In this document: one piece after another, positions 1-6,612 of the stretch
How the letters are laid out: each line of letters begins with the position of its first letter
Numbering within the stretch: the first letter of the stretch is position 1
Assembly: GCA_026989715.1 (NCBI GenBank)
Contig: JALSIU010000012.1
Coordinates: 1 to 6,850, forward strand
DNA length: 6,850 nt
Origin: Methylomonas sp.
GTDB taxonomy: Bacteria; Pseudomonadota; Gammaproteobacteria; Methylococcales; Methylomonadaceae
Reading direction: 5' to 3'
The notes under the pieces: model-generated
Told to the model about the DNA's origin: nothing
Seen by the model: the letters and a program-made list of their open reading frames with translations, nothing else
Database searches by the model: none
Made by a program: the position numbers and the translations under genes

Positions 1-1
1 G

Positions 2-898
2 GAATTTAATTTATATCAAATCAATGCCACTATTCAGCGTGAATTTCCCAACTTACAACATAAAGCCATTTTAGGCGACATCGTTGATAGGCAATGTTTG
101 GCAGAAGTTATACAACAAGAAAAACCGCATATTATTTTTCATGCCGCCGCTTATAAACATGTACCGCTATTAGAAAAACAAGTGCTAGCCGCCGTTACCA
201 ATAATTTAATCGGCACAAAAAATATTGCCGAAATCGCCTTAGCCGAACAAGTAGAGCGTTTTGTTTTAATCTCTACAGACAAGGCCGTCAATCCCAGCAA
301 TATTATGGGAGCCACCAAACGTGCTGCAGAAATTTTATGCCAAAACTTAAATACCCTGTCCGAACACACTGCCTTTATCACCGTACGTTTTGGTAATGTA
401 CTCGACTCTGCCGGTAGCGTTGTACCTCTTTTTAGAGAACAAATCAAAACAGGCGGCCCTGTTACCGTCACACACAGAGATGTCACCCGCTATTTTATGA
501 CCATCCCCGAAGCCTGTCGCCTGATAATGCAAGCCGAAGCGGTCGGCTCCGGCGGAGAGATTTATGTACTCGACATGGGGAAACCGATAAAAATAAGCTA
601 CTTAGCTAAACAAATGATTCAACTCAGCGGCTTACAAATTGGCTCCGATATTAAAATCGAATATATCGGACTACGCGCAGGCGAAAAACTACATGAAGAA
701 CTATTTCATGAACAAGAGCAATTATTAGGTACCGGATTTGAAAAACTGTTCCTAGCACAAGCACGACACTACGACCCTGAGCTATGGCAAAACCATATGC
801 AAGAGGTACTCACTGCCTGCAAACATCGCAATGCAATCGAAATTATAGAAAAAATGCAACAATTAGTGCCTGAGTTTACTATTCCTGCAGAGTTGTAG
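2..898 (+). CDS. WbpM/CapD-type nucleotide-sugar 4,6-dehydratase, C-terminal part
   Basis: This is the C-terminal 298 residues of a membrane-associated UDP-GlcNAc-type 4,6-dehydratase of the polysaccharide biosynthesis family (WbpM/CapD/FlaA1), which makes 4-keto-6-deoxy sugars for O-antigen, capsule or glycoprotein glycans. The frame is open to the first bases, so the start lies upstream; an internal TTG at 98 is not the start. Visible motifs, numbered from the window edge, are FHAAAYKHVPLLE (46-58), STDKAVNPSNIMGATKR (91-107), RFGNVLDSAGSVVPLF (129-144) and a TRYFMTIPEA stretch (about 162). The usual SDR YxxxK is MxxxK here (M102, K106), the S-M-K triad known for long WbpM-type enzymes. This favours the long form (600+ residues with N-terminal membrane segments) over soluble PseB. 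Its 3' end overlaps convergent ilvA by 20 bp, and no terminator is seen. The exact sugar substrate cannot be read from the sequence. Confidence 0.9.
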   Translation, partial: EFNLYQINATIQREFPNLQHKAILGDIVDRQCLAEVIQQEKPHIIFHAAAYKHVPLLEKQVLAAVTNNLIGTKNIAEIALAEQVERFVLISTDKAVNPSNIMGATKRAAEILCQNLNTLSEHTAFITVRFGNVLDSAGSVVPLFREQIKTGGPVTVTHRDVTRYFMTIPEACRLIMQAEAVGSGGEIYVLDMGKPIKISYLAKQMIQLSGLQIGSDIKIEYIGLRAGEKLHEELFHEQEQLLGTGFEKLFLAQARHYDPELWQNHMQEVLTACKHRNAIEIIEKMQQLVPEFTIPAEL

Positions 899-2417
899 CA
901 CTGCCGCCACTAAATAATCGATAAGCAGGATTTTCAGTTTCTTCCACATACAAAAAACCTAAGGCATCAAAGCACAACTGCAAGGCCGCTTTCTCCGCAT
1001 TCGCAATTTGTACGCCAATTAATACTTTACCAAAAGCCGCACCATGATTACGATAATGAAACAAACTAATATTCCATTGACTCCCCAATGAGGTCAAAAA
1101 ACGCAATAATGCGCCGGGCCGTTCAGGAAACTGTAAACTATACAATACTTCATTCAACTCACAGGGCGCATGACCACCAACCATATAGCGCATATGCTCT
1201 TTAGCCAACTCATTCTGCGTCATATCCGTTACCGCAAAACCAGACGCCTGTAATTGCGCTAATATTGTCGCCTTATCTTGCTCAGCGCCACTACTACTAA
1301 TTCCTGCAAATATCTGTGCTGAACGATTATCAAAATAACGGTAATTAAATTCCGTAATGCTGTGCTTACCTAACAACTTACAAAAGTTAAGAAAACTTCC
1401 CGGCTCTTCAGGAATGGTAACGGCCAATAAGATTTCTCGATGCTCACCGACCTGAGCACGCTCAGCAACATAGCGCAAACGATCAAAATTAATATTAGCA
1501 CCACTTTCAATTGCAACCAGCGTCTTCTCCGTTACCCCTTCACGCTCTACATATTTTTTTAGACCTGCAACAGCCAAAGCGCCCGCCGGCTCAGAAACAG
1601 AACGCGTATCATCAAAAATATCCTTAATCGCCGCACAAATTTCATCGATATTAACCGTTATGACCTCATCAACAAAACTACGCGCCAAGCGAAATGGTTC
1701 CTTGCCAATTTGTTTCACAGCCACCCCATCAGCAAATAAACCCACTTGTTTTAAAGTCACACGTTTATTCGCTTTTAAGGCTTGCTGCAAACAATTAGAA
1801 TCATTCGGCTCAACGCCAATAATTTTAATATCCGGACGTACAAATTTAGCATACACCGCAATCCCCGCAATCAACCCACCTCCACCGACCGGCACAAAAA
1901 TAGCCTCAATCGCACCTGTTTTCTGACGCAAAATCTCCATAGCAACAGTGCCTTGCCCCGCAATCACATCCGGGTCATCATAAGGATGTACAAAGGTCAG
2001 CTTCTTTTCTTTAGCAAGGGCTTTAGCATGCAAATACGCATCATCAAACGCCTCACCGAATAATACGACTTTCGCCCCTAAAGCACGCACTGACTTCACC
2101 TTAATCTCAGGTGTCGTTTTTGGCATAACAATCAATGCCTTTATACCTAATTTCTTTGCAGATAAAGCCACCCCCTGCGCATGATTACCGGCAGATGCCG
2201 CAATCACCCCATGCTGCTTAGCAGCCTCACTCAAAAAAGCAATTTTATTATAAGCACCCCGTAACTTAAAAGAGAAAACAGCTTGCAAATCTTCACGCTT
2301 TAAAAATATCTTATTTTGGTAACGCGCAGATAATGCCGGCGCATAATCCAAAGGACTTTCAGTAGCCACATCATAAACTTTGGCGCGTAAGATTTTTTCA
2401 ATATATTTTTGGGTCAT
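879..2417 (-). CDS. ilvA: threonine dehydratase (deaminase), biosynthetic, IlvA
   Basis: This is the PLP-dependent cytosolic enzyme converting L-threonine to 2-oxobutanoate and ammonia, the first committed step of isoleucine synthesis. At 512 residues it matches the long biosynthetic form (E. coli about 514). The catalytic fold shows the PLP lysine in SFKLRGAYNK (K51), SAGNHAQGVA (75-84), the phosphate-binding glycine loop GGGGLIAG (178-185) and SEPAGA (275-280). Two ACT-like regulatory domains follow, at about 325-400 and 420-495, with EEPGSFLNF and the parallel ERPGALLRF. These imply isoleucine/valine allosteric control, which the short catabolic TdcB lacks. The start is well fixed because an in-frame TAA lies 6 bp upstream, although no clear Shine-Dalgarno is present. 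The gene stands alone rather than in an ilvGMEDA-like operon. Its 3' end overlaps the convergent dehydratase gene. Confidence 0.97.
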   Translation of the reverse strand: MTQKYIEKILRAKVYDVATESPLDYAPALSARYQNKIFLKREDLQAVFSFKLRGAYNKIAFLSEAAKQHGVIAASAGNHAQGVALSAKKLGIKALIVMPKTTPEIKVKSVRALGAKVVLFGEAFDDAYLHAKALAKEKKLTFVHPYDDPDVIAGQGTVAMEILRQKTGAIEAIFVPVGGGGLIAGIAVYAKFVRPDIKIIGVEPNDSNCLQQALKANKRVTLKQVGLFADGVAVKQIGKEPFRLARSFVDEVITVNIDEICAAIKDIFDDTRSVSEPAGALAVAGLKKYVEREGVTEKTLVAIESGANINFDRLRYVAERAQVGEHREILLAVTIPEEPGSFLNFCKLLGKHSITEFNYRYFDNRSAQIFAGISSSGAEQDKATILAQLQASGFAVTDMTQNELAKEHMRYMVGGHAPCELNEVLYSLQFPERPGALLRFLTSLGSQWNISLFHYRNHGAAFGKVLIGVQIANAEKAALQLCFDALGFLYVEETENPAYRLFSGGSATTLQE

Positions 2418-2481
2418 GAGTTAAATGATGATAATGACGAATAAGCCTTATTATCCCATATTCTTATACGATAAAGACTGA

Positions 2482-2511
2482 ATAATACTGGGTAATATTT
2501 AATGCGCTCAA
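2482..2511 (-). promoter_or_regulatory. candidate sigma70 promoter for ilvA
   Basis: Read on the minus strand, TTGAGC (2506-2511) and TATTAT (2482-2487) are 18 bp apart. They match the -35 and -10 consensus at 4/6 and 5/6 positions. This would give a leader of about 55-60 nt before the ilvA ATG. A second -10-like GATAAT sits closer to the gene without a good -35. AT-rich DNA gives such matches by chance, so confidence is low. Confidence 0.3.
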
Positions 2512-2569
2512 CAGTACCATTATGCGAAGAGCTTCCTAAGTCACACAAACAAATGAGACTTAATTCACG

Positions 2570-2597
2570 TTTCCAAAGTCCAGATTTAATCTATCAT
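2570..2597 (+). promoter_or_regulatory. candidate sigma70 promoter for the small membrane protein gene
   Basis: TTTCCA (2570-2575) and TATCAT (2592-2597) are separated by 16 bp and match the -35 at 4/6 and the -10 at 5/6. A transcript starting near 2604 would include the 2615-2636 hairpin and the GAGGA ribosome site before the ATG at 2659. It is a consensus match only. Confidence 0.35.
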
Positions 2598-2614
2598 AAA
2601 CCACAGACCAAAAT

Positions 2615-2636
2615 TATTAAGCTTAAAGGCTTAATA
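2615..2636 (+). other. leader hairpin before the 2659 gene
   Basis: A perfect 8-bp inverted repeat, TATTAAGC / GCTTAATA, with a 6-nt loop lies just upstream of the GAGGA ribosome-binding sequence (2646-2650). With no following T run and an AU-rich stem it is not a terminator. It could be an operator, an RNA-stability element, or chance in AT-rich DNA. Confidence 0.35.
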
Positions 2637-2658
2637 TAGAAACACGAGGATTAAGACC

Positions 2659-2949
2659 ATGACAACTGCAGCAATAGATTTAGACTTACTTAACGAATTA
2701 TTCGACAACCAAAAAAAGCTCGATGATGTTTTCAACTCCATGTTTGATGACGAAGCTTTTCTTAATGCGTCTGCTAGCGACCGCCATAATACGAAAAATA
2801 ATGCTCACACCACACAATTAGACCACGATTTTCTGCCTAGCACGCAATATAATGCCGACACCAGCAAAAGCAATCATATTACGCGCATCATCTTAACCAT
2901 CGCGCTAGAAGTTACGGTTATATCGTACTGCATTATGTACTTTAACTAA
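2659..2949 (+). CDS. unrecognised 96-residue protein with C-terminal membrane anchor
   Basis: I do not recognise this family. The coding call rests on a clear GAGGA ribosome site (2646-2650) 8 bp before the ATG, an upstream candidate promoter, and a protein with sensible architecture. Residues 6-35 are acidic and amphipathic, with leucine/phenylalanine spacing typical of helix (LDLLNELF, LDDVFNSMF), perhaps a short coiled coil or interaction helix. Residues 36-75 are polar, rich in Asn, His, Asp and Thr, and probably disordered. Residues 76-95 form one hydrophobic segment ending in YF-N at the stop. There is no N-terminal signal, so a tail-anchored inner-membrane protein with its N-terminus in the cytoplasm is the simplest reading. 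It stands alone, with ilvA divergent on one side and a 503-bp gap on the other. No catalytic motif is visible. Confidence 0.65.
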   Translation: MTTAAIDLDLLNELFDNQKKLDDVFNSMFDDEAFLNASASDRHNTKNNAHTTQLDHDFLPSTQYNADTSKSNHITRIILTIALEVTVISYCIMYFN

Positions 2950-3000
2950 ATAGACTGACGACAACTATAAGACTGCTACACAAATAAGAATAGTCATGTC

Positions 3001-3108
3001 ATATACCCAAAATACTTCAAGGTGCATCAATATCATAAAGCCAACCCTTTAAATATAAAGGGGTAATGCTAGCTTCAAGATCTGCACCTTCAAGTGCAAT
3101 AGATATAT
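3001..3108. repeat. MITE-like imperfect palindromic element
   Basis: The arms 3001-3026 and 3083-3108 are inverted copies of each other. The inner 13 bp (ACTTCAAGGTGCA against its reverse complement TGCACCTTCAAGT) match at 12 positions, and the outer 13 bp at 7, including ATATA at the outer tips. A smaller hairpin, CCCTTT / AAAGGG, sits in the middle (3045-3062), and CTTCAAG occurs a third time at 3073. The roughly 108-bp size, terminal inverted repeats, lack of coding capacity and intergenic position resemble a miniature inverted-repeat element or palindromic repeat unit. No clear target-site duplication is seen, and copy number cannot be judged from one window. Confidence 0.45.
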
Positions 3109-3137
3109 AGCCTACATTAATGCATTAAAATATTTGT

Positions 3138-3154
3138 ATATTGATCAATATCAT
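3138..3154. promoter_or_regulatory. FNR/Anr-like site overlapping a 14-bp palindrome
   Basis: TTGATCAATATCAT (3141-3154) fits the FNR-type consensus TTGAT-N4-ATCAA at 9 of 10 positions. It overlaps a perfect palindrome, ATATTGATCAATAT (3138-3151). It lies about 300 bp before the delta-60 gene, far for a direct activator, and no convincing promoter is aligned with it. It may be fortuitous in AT-rich DNA. Confidence 0.25.
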
Positions 3155-3305
3155 TTACGCCATCACGTTTAGCGAGTATATGTAAACTAAAGTTTTCCAA
3201 TTTTAGAGGACTTATCATCGGGTAAAAGCATTACTTAATAAACCAACACCAATAACTCCCCCCTGCATACCCCCTGTTGGCTCTCAATCATTGACAAACT
3301 TCAAT

Positions 3306-3396
3306 AAACACTTAAGGCATGAGAGTATTATTAAAGCCTAAAAGCAAACTCCCTTTTTACTGGGCTTCCTATATTTCATCCTCAGCTTAAGTGCTT
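3306..3396 (+). other. nested inverted repeats upstream of the delta-60 gene
   Basis: AAACACTTAAG (3306-3316) and CTTAAGTGCTT (3386-3396) are inverted copies with one mismatch. Inside them lie a second weak pair, ATGAG/CTCA, and AAGCC (3334-3338) with GGCTT (3363-3367). If transcribed, the stretch could fold into one long hairpin in the leader of the 3453 gene. If not, it could be another palindromic element. No terminator-like T run follows. Confidence 0.3.
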
Positions 3397-3403
3397 AATC
3401 AAC

Positions 3404-3446
3404 AGGCTAGACAAGAAACGAATCTCTCTTGCCTAAACAAAGGAGA
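3404..3446 (+). promoter_or_regulatory. ribosome-binding site with adjoining leader hairpin
   Basis: AGGAGA (3441-3446) lies 6 bp before the ATG at 3453, a strong Shine-Dalgarno that fixes this start. Directly before it, CAAGA (3412-3416) and TCTTG (3427-3431) form a 5-bp stem that extends through a bulge by AGG/CCT (3404-3406, 3432-3434). The stem leaves the ribosome site single-stranded, so it would protect rather than block it. Confidence 0.45.
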
Positions 3447-3452
3447 TAGGTC

Positions 3453-5297
3453 ATGAAATATATCATACAAATCATAAGCATATTACTCATATCAATATTT
3501 AGCGCAAACACTACGTTAGCGGAAGATATGATAGATACCTCTTTTGGCAATGCCGGTAAAGTCATGGAAGTATATAATGCAGAAAAAGGCGGTGCGGAAT
3601 TTAATGCCTTATTAATTCAGAATGATAATAAGATTATTGCAACAGGGACAGCAAAAAATGCCGACGGCAATTCCATTATTACTTTATACCGCTATTTACC
3701 GGATGGAACAAAAGATTTAAGCTTTGGCAATGAGGGCATTACTACTGCTGACCATGTCTGTACAGATTATGAGCTATGTGGAACTACTTATCCTGCGGGA
3801 TCTGAAAATGTTGTGGATGCTCTTTTCCAATCTGATGGAAAAATCATTTTGGCACAAACAGCTTGGGCAGGAGGTAGCTATACTCGTTACTCAGGTTTTG
3901 GCTTAGCGCGCTTTAACCCAGATGGCACACTAGACACCAGCTTTGGTGCACACAGCGGGTTTGGCTTTGGTGGTAATGGGAACCAAGCAAAAAATGCAAC
4001 CGTACAAGCGGATGACAAAGTACTCATCGTCGGACAAGCCCACAGCTCAGGTCCACAAAATCTAGCCTTAACTCGTTACACTGCGGATGGATTTGTTGAT
4101 ACCAGCTTTGGCGAACAAAATGGCACTGTTTTACTCAACACTCACCCAGGAAGCGGCTCTTATAGTGGTGACGTAGGCTATGACGTAGCCGTTCAAAGTG
4201 GTGGAAAAATAATCGTTGTAGGTTCAAGTGCTGTGCAAGGCTGTGGAAATGACACCGAGAGCTTATTCACTCGCGGGTTATTGCTACGCTATAACGAAGA
4301 TGGTTCACTCGATACCCAATTTGGCAATGCGGGCATTATTAAATTTAATATTGCCGATATTTTTGATGCGAAACCCTGGGATCTATCTACCCCCTTCCCC
4401 TGCTCGGAAAGTATTTTCAGTGCCGTCAAAATCCAACCTGATGATAAAATCATCGTGATGGGGCAAGGGTTTAATGCACCATTTTCCGTTTTTTTAGTTC
4501 GTTTTAATCGCGACGGTAGCCTTGATACCTCTTTTGGCTATGAGGGAGCTATTGCAATATATGATGATTATACTTACACGCATTATGACCACCTAAATAC
4601 CGTCTTTACTTCCAATGGACAAACTATTAGTGTGAAAAACATGCGGCTACTTAAAAATGGACAAATTATTTTAAGCGGCCATTACTATAAAGGCAGCGAC
4701 TATTACAACGTACAGTTTATGGCGTTGCGTTTTACTCAGGCAGGCCAGCTTGACCGACGCTTTGCAAGTGATGGCATGGCAACTGTTAATGTAAATTTTG
4801 CAGACCCTGAAGATGAGTTCTTATACGGTGGTGCCAGTGCAATTGATGTGGCCGAACAAGCCGATGGTAAAATATTATTAGCGGGGTTTGCCGGTGGTTA
4901 CTATAATGTTCAACATGCTGTACTGGTCAGGCTACCGCTTACAAAACAAAGCTGTACAGAAGCAACATTAAATAGCGATCTAATCTTAAATATTCCTTAT
5001 ATAGAATATAAACCCTTATTTCAGCCGGCAATTTACTTATCCTTAACAGCCAATTACATGCCGGAAAGAGACTCCGCCATTTATTTTGCAATCGCCGATT
5101 ACAGTCTCTTAGCCGATACCGATATACCGGATAATTGCGCTGTTGCAAGCCTATCACCATCACTACAGTTACAACTACCCTTATTAAAATTCAATGCATC
5201 TGATGAGGCACTTAACTTACAGGTCGATTTTCAAATTGAGGCAGATAACAACAATCAATTTTACCTTAAAGTAGAGCAAGTTGCGGCTCCGGAATAG
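3453..5297 (+). CDS. exported delta-60-repeat beta-propeller protein with duplicated C-terminal module
   Basis: This 614-residue protein begins with a Sec signal peptide (MKY, hydrophobic 4-17, likely cleavage after TLA at residue 23), so it acts in the periplasm, outer surface or medium. Residues 28-495 carry seven delta-60 units. DxxFG-type motifs start at 28, 88, 161, 216, 287, 358 and 434 (the last is DRRFA), each followed by a GKIIxxG-type strand at about 58, 128, 187, 250, 330, 402 and 471. Most units start after a [FY]-x-x-DG turn. Seven units, with an orphan DTSFG at the start and an orphan LVRL strand at the end, suggest a closed seven-bladed propeller. Residues 501-614 are two tandem copies of a C-x-x-A-x-L...L-x-L-x-x-P module. 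There is no membrane anchor or sorting signal. The gene is monocistronic and ends at a strong terminator. Delta-60 proteins have no agreed function; binding is likelier than catalysis. Confidence 0.9.
   Translation: MKYIIQIISILLISIFSANTTLAEDMIDTSFGNAGKVMEVYNAEKGGAEFNALLIQNDNKIIATGTAKNADGNSIITLYRYLPDGTKDLSFGNEGITTADHVCTDYELCGTTYPAGSENVVDALFQSDGKIILAQTAWAGGSYTRYSGFGLARFNPDGTLDTSFGAHSGFGFGGNGNQAKNATVQADDKVLIVGQAHSSGPQNLALTRYTADGFVDTSFGEQNGTVLLNTHPGSGSYSGDVGYDVAVQSGGKIIVVGSSAVQGCGNDTESLFTRGLLLRYNEDGSLDTQFGNAGIIKFNIADIFDAKPWDLSTPFPCSESIFSAVKIQPDDKIIVMGQGFNAPFSVFLVRFNRDGSLDTSFGYEGAIAIYDDYTYTHYDHLNTVFTSNGQTISVKNMRLLKNGQIILSGHYYKGSDYYNVQFMALRFTQAGQLDRRFASDGMATVNVNFADPEDEFLYGGASAIDVAEQADGKILLAGFAGGYYNVQHAVLVRLPLTKQSCTEATLNSDLILNIPYIEYKPLFQPAIYLSLTANYMPERDSAIYFAIADYSLLADTDIPDNCAVASLSPSLQLQLPLLKFNASDEALNLQVDFQIEADNNNQFYLKVEQVAAPE
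4953..5294 (+). repeat. tandem C-terminal protein module, two copies
   Basis: Residues 501-561 and 562-614 of the delta-60 protein align at a 61-residue offset. C501/C562, A504/A565, L506/L567, L510/L571, L512/L573 and P515/P576 all coincide, and both copies continue with alternating hydrophobic strands (IYLSLTAN against LNLQVDFQ). The nucleotide sequences have diverged, so this is an old protein-level duplication rather than a recent DNA repeat. Confidence 0.65.
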
Positions 5298-5325
5298 CTC
5301 GAAAACCGATAGACATTAGGCATAA

Positions 5326-5361
5326 AAAAGCCCTTAACCAGTAAGCTGGTTAAGGGCTTTT
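5326..5361. terminator. bidirectional intrinsic terminator
   Basis: A perfect 16-bp stem, AAAAGCCCTTAACCAG (5326-5341) and CTGGTTAAGGGCTTTT (5346-5361), closes on a 4-nt TAAG loop. The plus strand ends in TTTT, and the minus strand reads six T after the GGGC. It lies 28 bp after the delta-60 stop and 27 bp after the oadB stop on the other strand, so it serves both convergent transcripts. Confidence 0.95.
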
Positions 5362-5388
5362 CACTTTACCCAGGCTATAAGCGAGTCA

Positions 5389-6519
5389 CTAAACGACCAC
5401 AAGGCTTAACAAGACCCCAGCGGCAACTGCCGACCCAATAACCCCAGCCACATTCGGCCCCATAGCATGCATTAATAAAAAGTTATGTGGATTGCTCTCT
5501 AGCCCCACTTTATTCGCTACCCGTGCTGCCATCGGCACAGCAGAAACACCAGCCGCACCAATTAATGGATTAATCGGCGTATCGCTGAATTTATTCATTA
5601 CCTTGGCCATTAAAACACCGGATGCCGTGCCAATACAAAAAGCAATCGCACCTAAAGCTAAAATACCTAAAGTTGTTGCTTGTAAGAACTTATCAGCACT
5701 CATCTTAGAGCCAACCGCAAGCCCTAAGAAAATAGTCACGATGTTAATTAATTCGTTTTGTGAAGTTTTACTTAAACGCTCGACCACGCCACATACATTC
5801 ATTAAATTACCTAAACAAAACATACCCACTAACGGGGCTGCGGAAGGCAATAATAATGTACATAAAGTTAACAACATCAAAGGAAAAACAATTTTTTCAG
5901 CATTACTAACATGACGTAATTGCGTCATTTCGATACTACGCTCTTCTTCGGTCGTTAATGCACGCATAATCGGTGGCTGAATGAGCGGTACCAATGCCAT
6001 ATAAGAGTAGGCCGCTACCGCAATTGCTCCTAATAAATCCGGAGCTAATTTAGAAGCGACATAAATGGCCGTCGGCCCATCGGCACCACCAATAATAGCA
6101 ATCGCAGCCGCATCAGACATAGAAAACTCCAACCCTGGAATCATATTCAATGCCAATGCACCGAGTAATGTCGTAAAAATACCAAACTGGGCAGCCGCCC
6201 CTAATAACAATGTTTTAGGGTTTGCCAACATAGGACCAAAATCAGTCATTGCCCCTACGCCCATAAAAATTAATAAGGGAAAAATACCTGTTTTAATACC
6301 ACCGTATAAGTAATACAAAATACCACCGGGCTCTGCAATACCTGCTACCGGAATATTACTTAAAATAGCGCCAAAACCAATGGGTACTAATAATAAAGGC
6401 TCAAAACCTTTTTTAATGGCCAGAAAAAGCAATAAGAAGCCAACGCCCATCATAACGAGTTGTGGACCTTCAAAATTATAAATACCTGTGCTTTCCCATA
6501 AACGAGTGAGATTTTCCAT
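5389..6519 (-). CDS. oadB: oxaloacetate decarboxylase, Na+-pumping, beta subunit
   Basis: This is the integral inner-membrane subunit that decarboxylates carboxybiotin on the alpha subunit and couples this to Na+ export. At 376 residues it is the short form; Klebsiella OadB is about 433. The residues recalled as essential in Klebsiella (D203, Y229, N373, G377, S382, R389) all have counterparts at a constant offset of 56: D147 in GGADGPT, Y173 in AAYSYMA, then N317, G321, S326 and R333 in one helix region. Many hydrophobic segments run through the protein, the first near 22-36. An AAAGAGA ribosome site lies about 8 bp before the ATG. The oadA C-terminus is 93 bp upstream in the same direction, as in oadGAB operons. 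Methylmalonyl-CoA and glutaconyl-CoA decarboxylase beta subunits are close relatives, but the OadA-type biotin domain beside it favours oxaloacetate. Confidence 0.93.
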   Translation of the reverse strand: MENLTRLWESTGIYNFEGPQLVMMGVGFLLLFLAIKKGFEPLLLVPIGFGAILSNIPVAGIAEPGGILYYLYGGIKTGIFPLLIFMGVGAMTDFGPMLANPKTLLLGAAAQFGIFTTLLGALALNMIPGLEFSMSDAAAIAIIGGADGPTAIYVASKLAPDLLGAIAVAAYSYMALVPLIQPPIMRALTTEEERSIEMTQLRHVSNAEKIVFPLMLLTLCTLLLPSAAPLVGMFCLGNLMNVCGVVERLSKTSQNELINIVTIFLGLAVGSKMSADKFLQATTLGILALGAIAFCIGTASGVLMAKVMNKFSDTPINPLIGAAGVSAVPMAARVANKVGLESNPHNFLLMHAMGPNVAGVIGSAVAAGVLLSLVVV

Positions 6520-6557
6520 AGAATGTCTCTTTATTTTTATTGTATTTAAAAAGAATC

Positions 6558-6588
6558 CCCATGCATTAACGCCAAATGACTACATGGG
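6558..6588 (-). other. oadA-oadB intercistronic inverted repeat
   Basis: CCCATG (6558-6563) and CATGGG (6583-6588) form a 6-bp stem around a 19-nt loop in the 93-bp gap between oadA and oadB. The stem is short and has no adjacent T run, so it is unlikely to stop transcription. It might affect message processing, or be chance. Confidence 0.25.
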
Positions 6589-6612
6589 TAAAGGGTCGTA
6601 TAGCCAGTAAGA

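Larger units (their letters stand above)
2950..3452. other. 503-bp non-coding stretch
   Basis: No open frame here has both a ribosome site and plausible protein character. Besides the palindromic element, FNR-like site and leader repeats listed separately, it contains two CCCCCTG copies one helical turn apart (3259-3265 and 3270-3276) and a TTGACA (3291-3296) without a convincing -10 at the right spacing. No RNA gene or terminator is recognised after the 2949 stop. Confidence 0.6.

Noticed and set aside
98..898. TTG at 98 as the start of the dehydratase gene
   Set aside because: The frame is open back to base 2 and the upstream residues (ENLYQI, LGDIVD) fit the family, so the gene is truncated by the window edge.
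1660..2063. Two plus-strand open frames opposite ilvA
   Set aside because: They mirror the conserved catalytic domain of ilvA and have no supporting start signals.
2950..3000. Terminator after the small membrane protein gene
   Set aside because: Only a weak GACT/AGTC pairing is present, without a GC stem or T run.
3259..3276. Two CCCCCTG direct repeats one helical turn apart, as an operator
   Set aside because: Only two short copies exist, with no promoter aligned to them; the evidence is too slight for a call.
3278..3296. Sigma54 (-24/-12) promoter at TTGGCTCTCAATCATTGAC
   Set aside because: The spacing between the GG and the TTG element is two bases too long and the GC of the -12 element is absent.
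3291..3319. TTGACA as the -35 of the delta-60 gene promoter
   Set aside because: No acceptable -10 lies 15-19 bp downstream (sequence around 3312-3319 is TTAAGGCA).
5492..6313. Plus-strand open frames opposite oadB (5492-5914, 6065-6313)
   Set aside because: They are antisense shadows of the conserved oadB frame, lack ribosome sites and have proteins with no family character.
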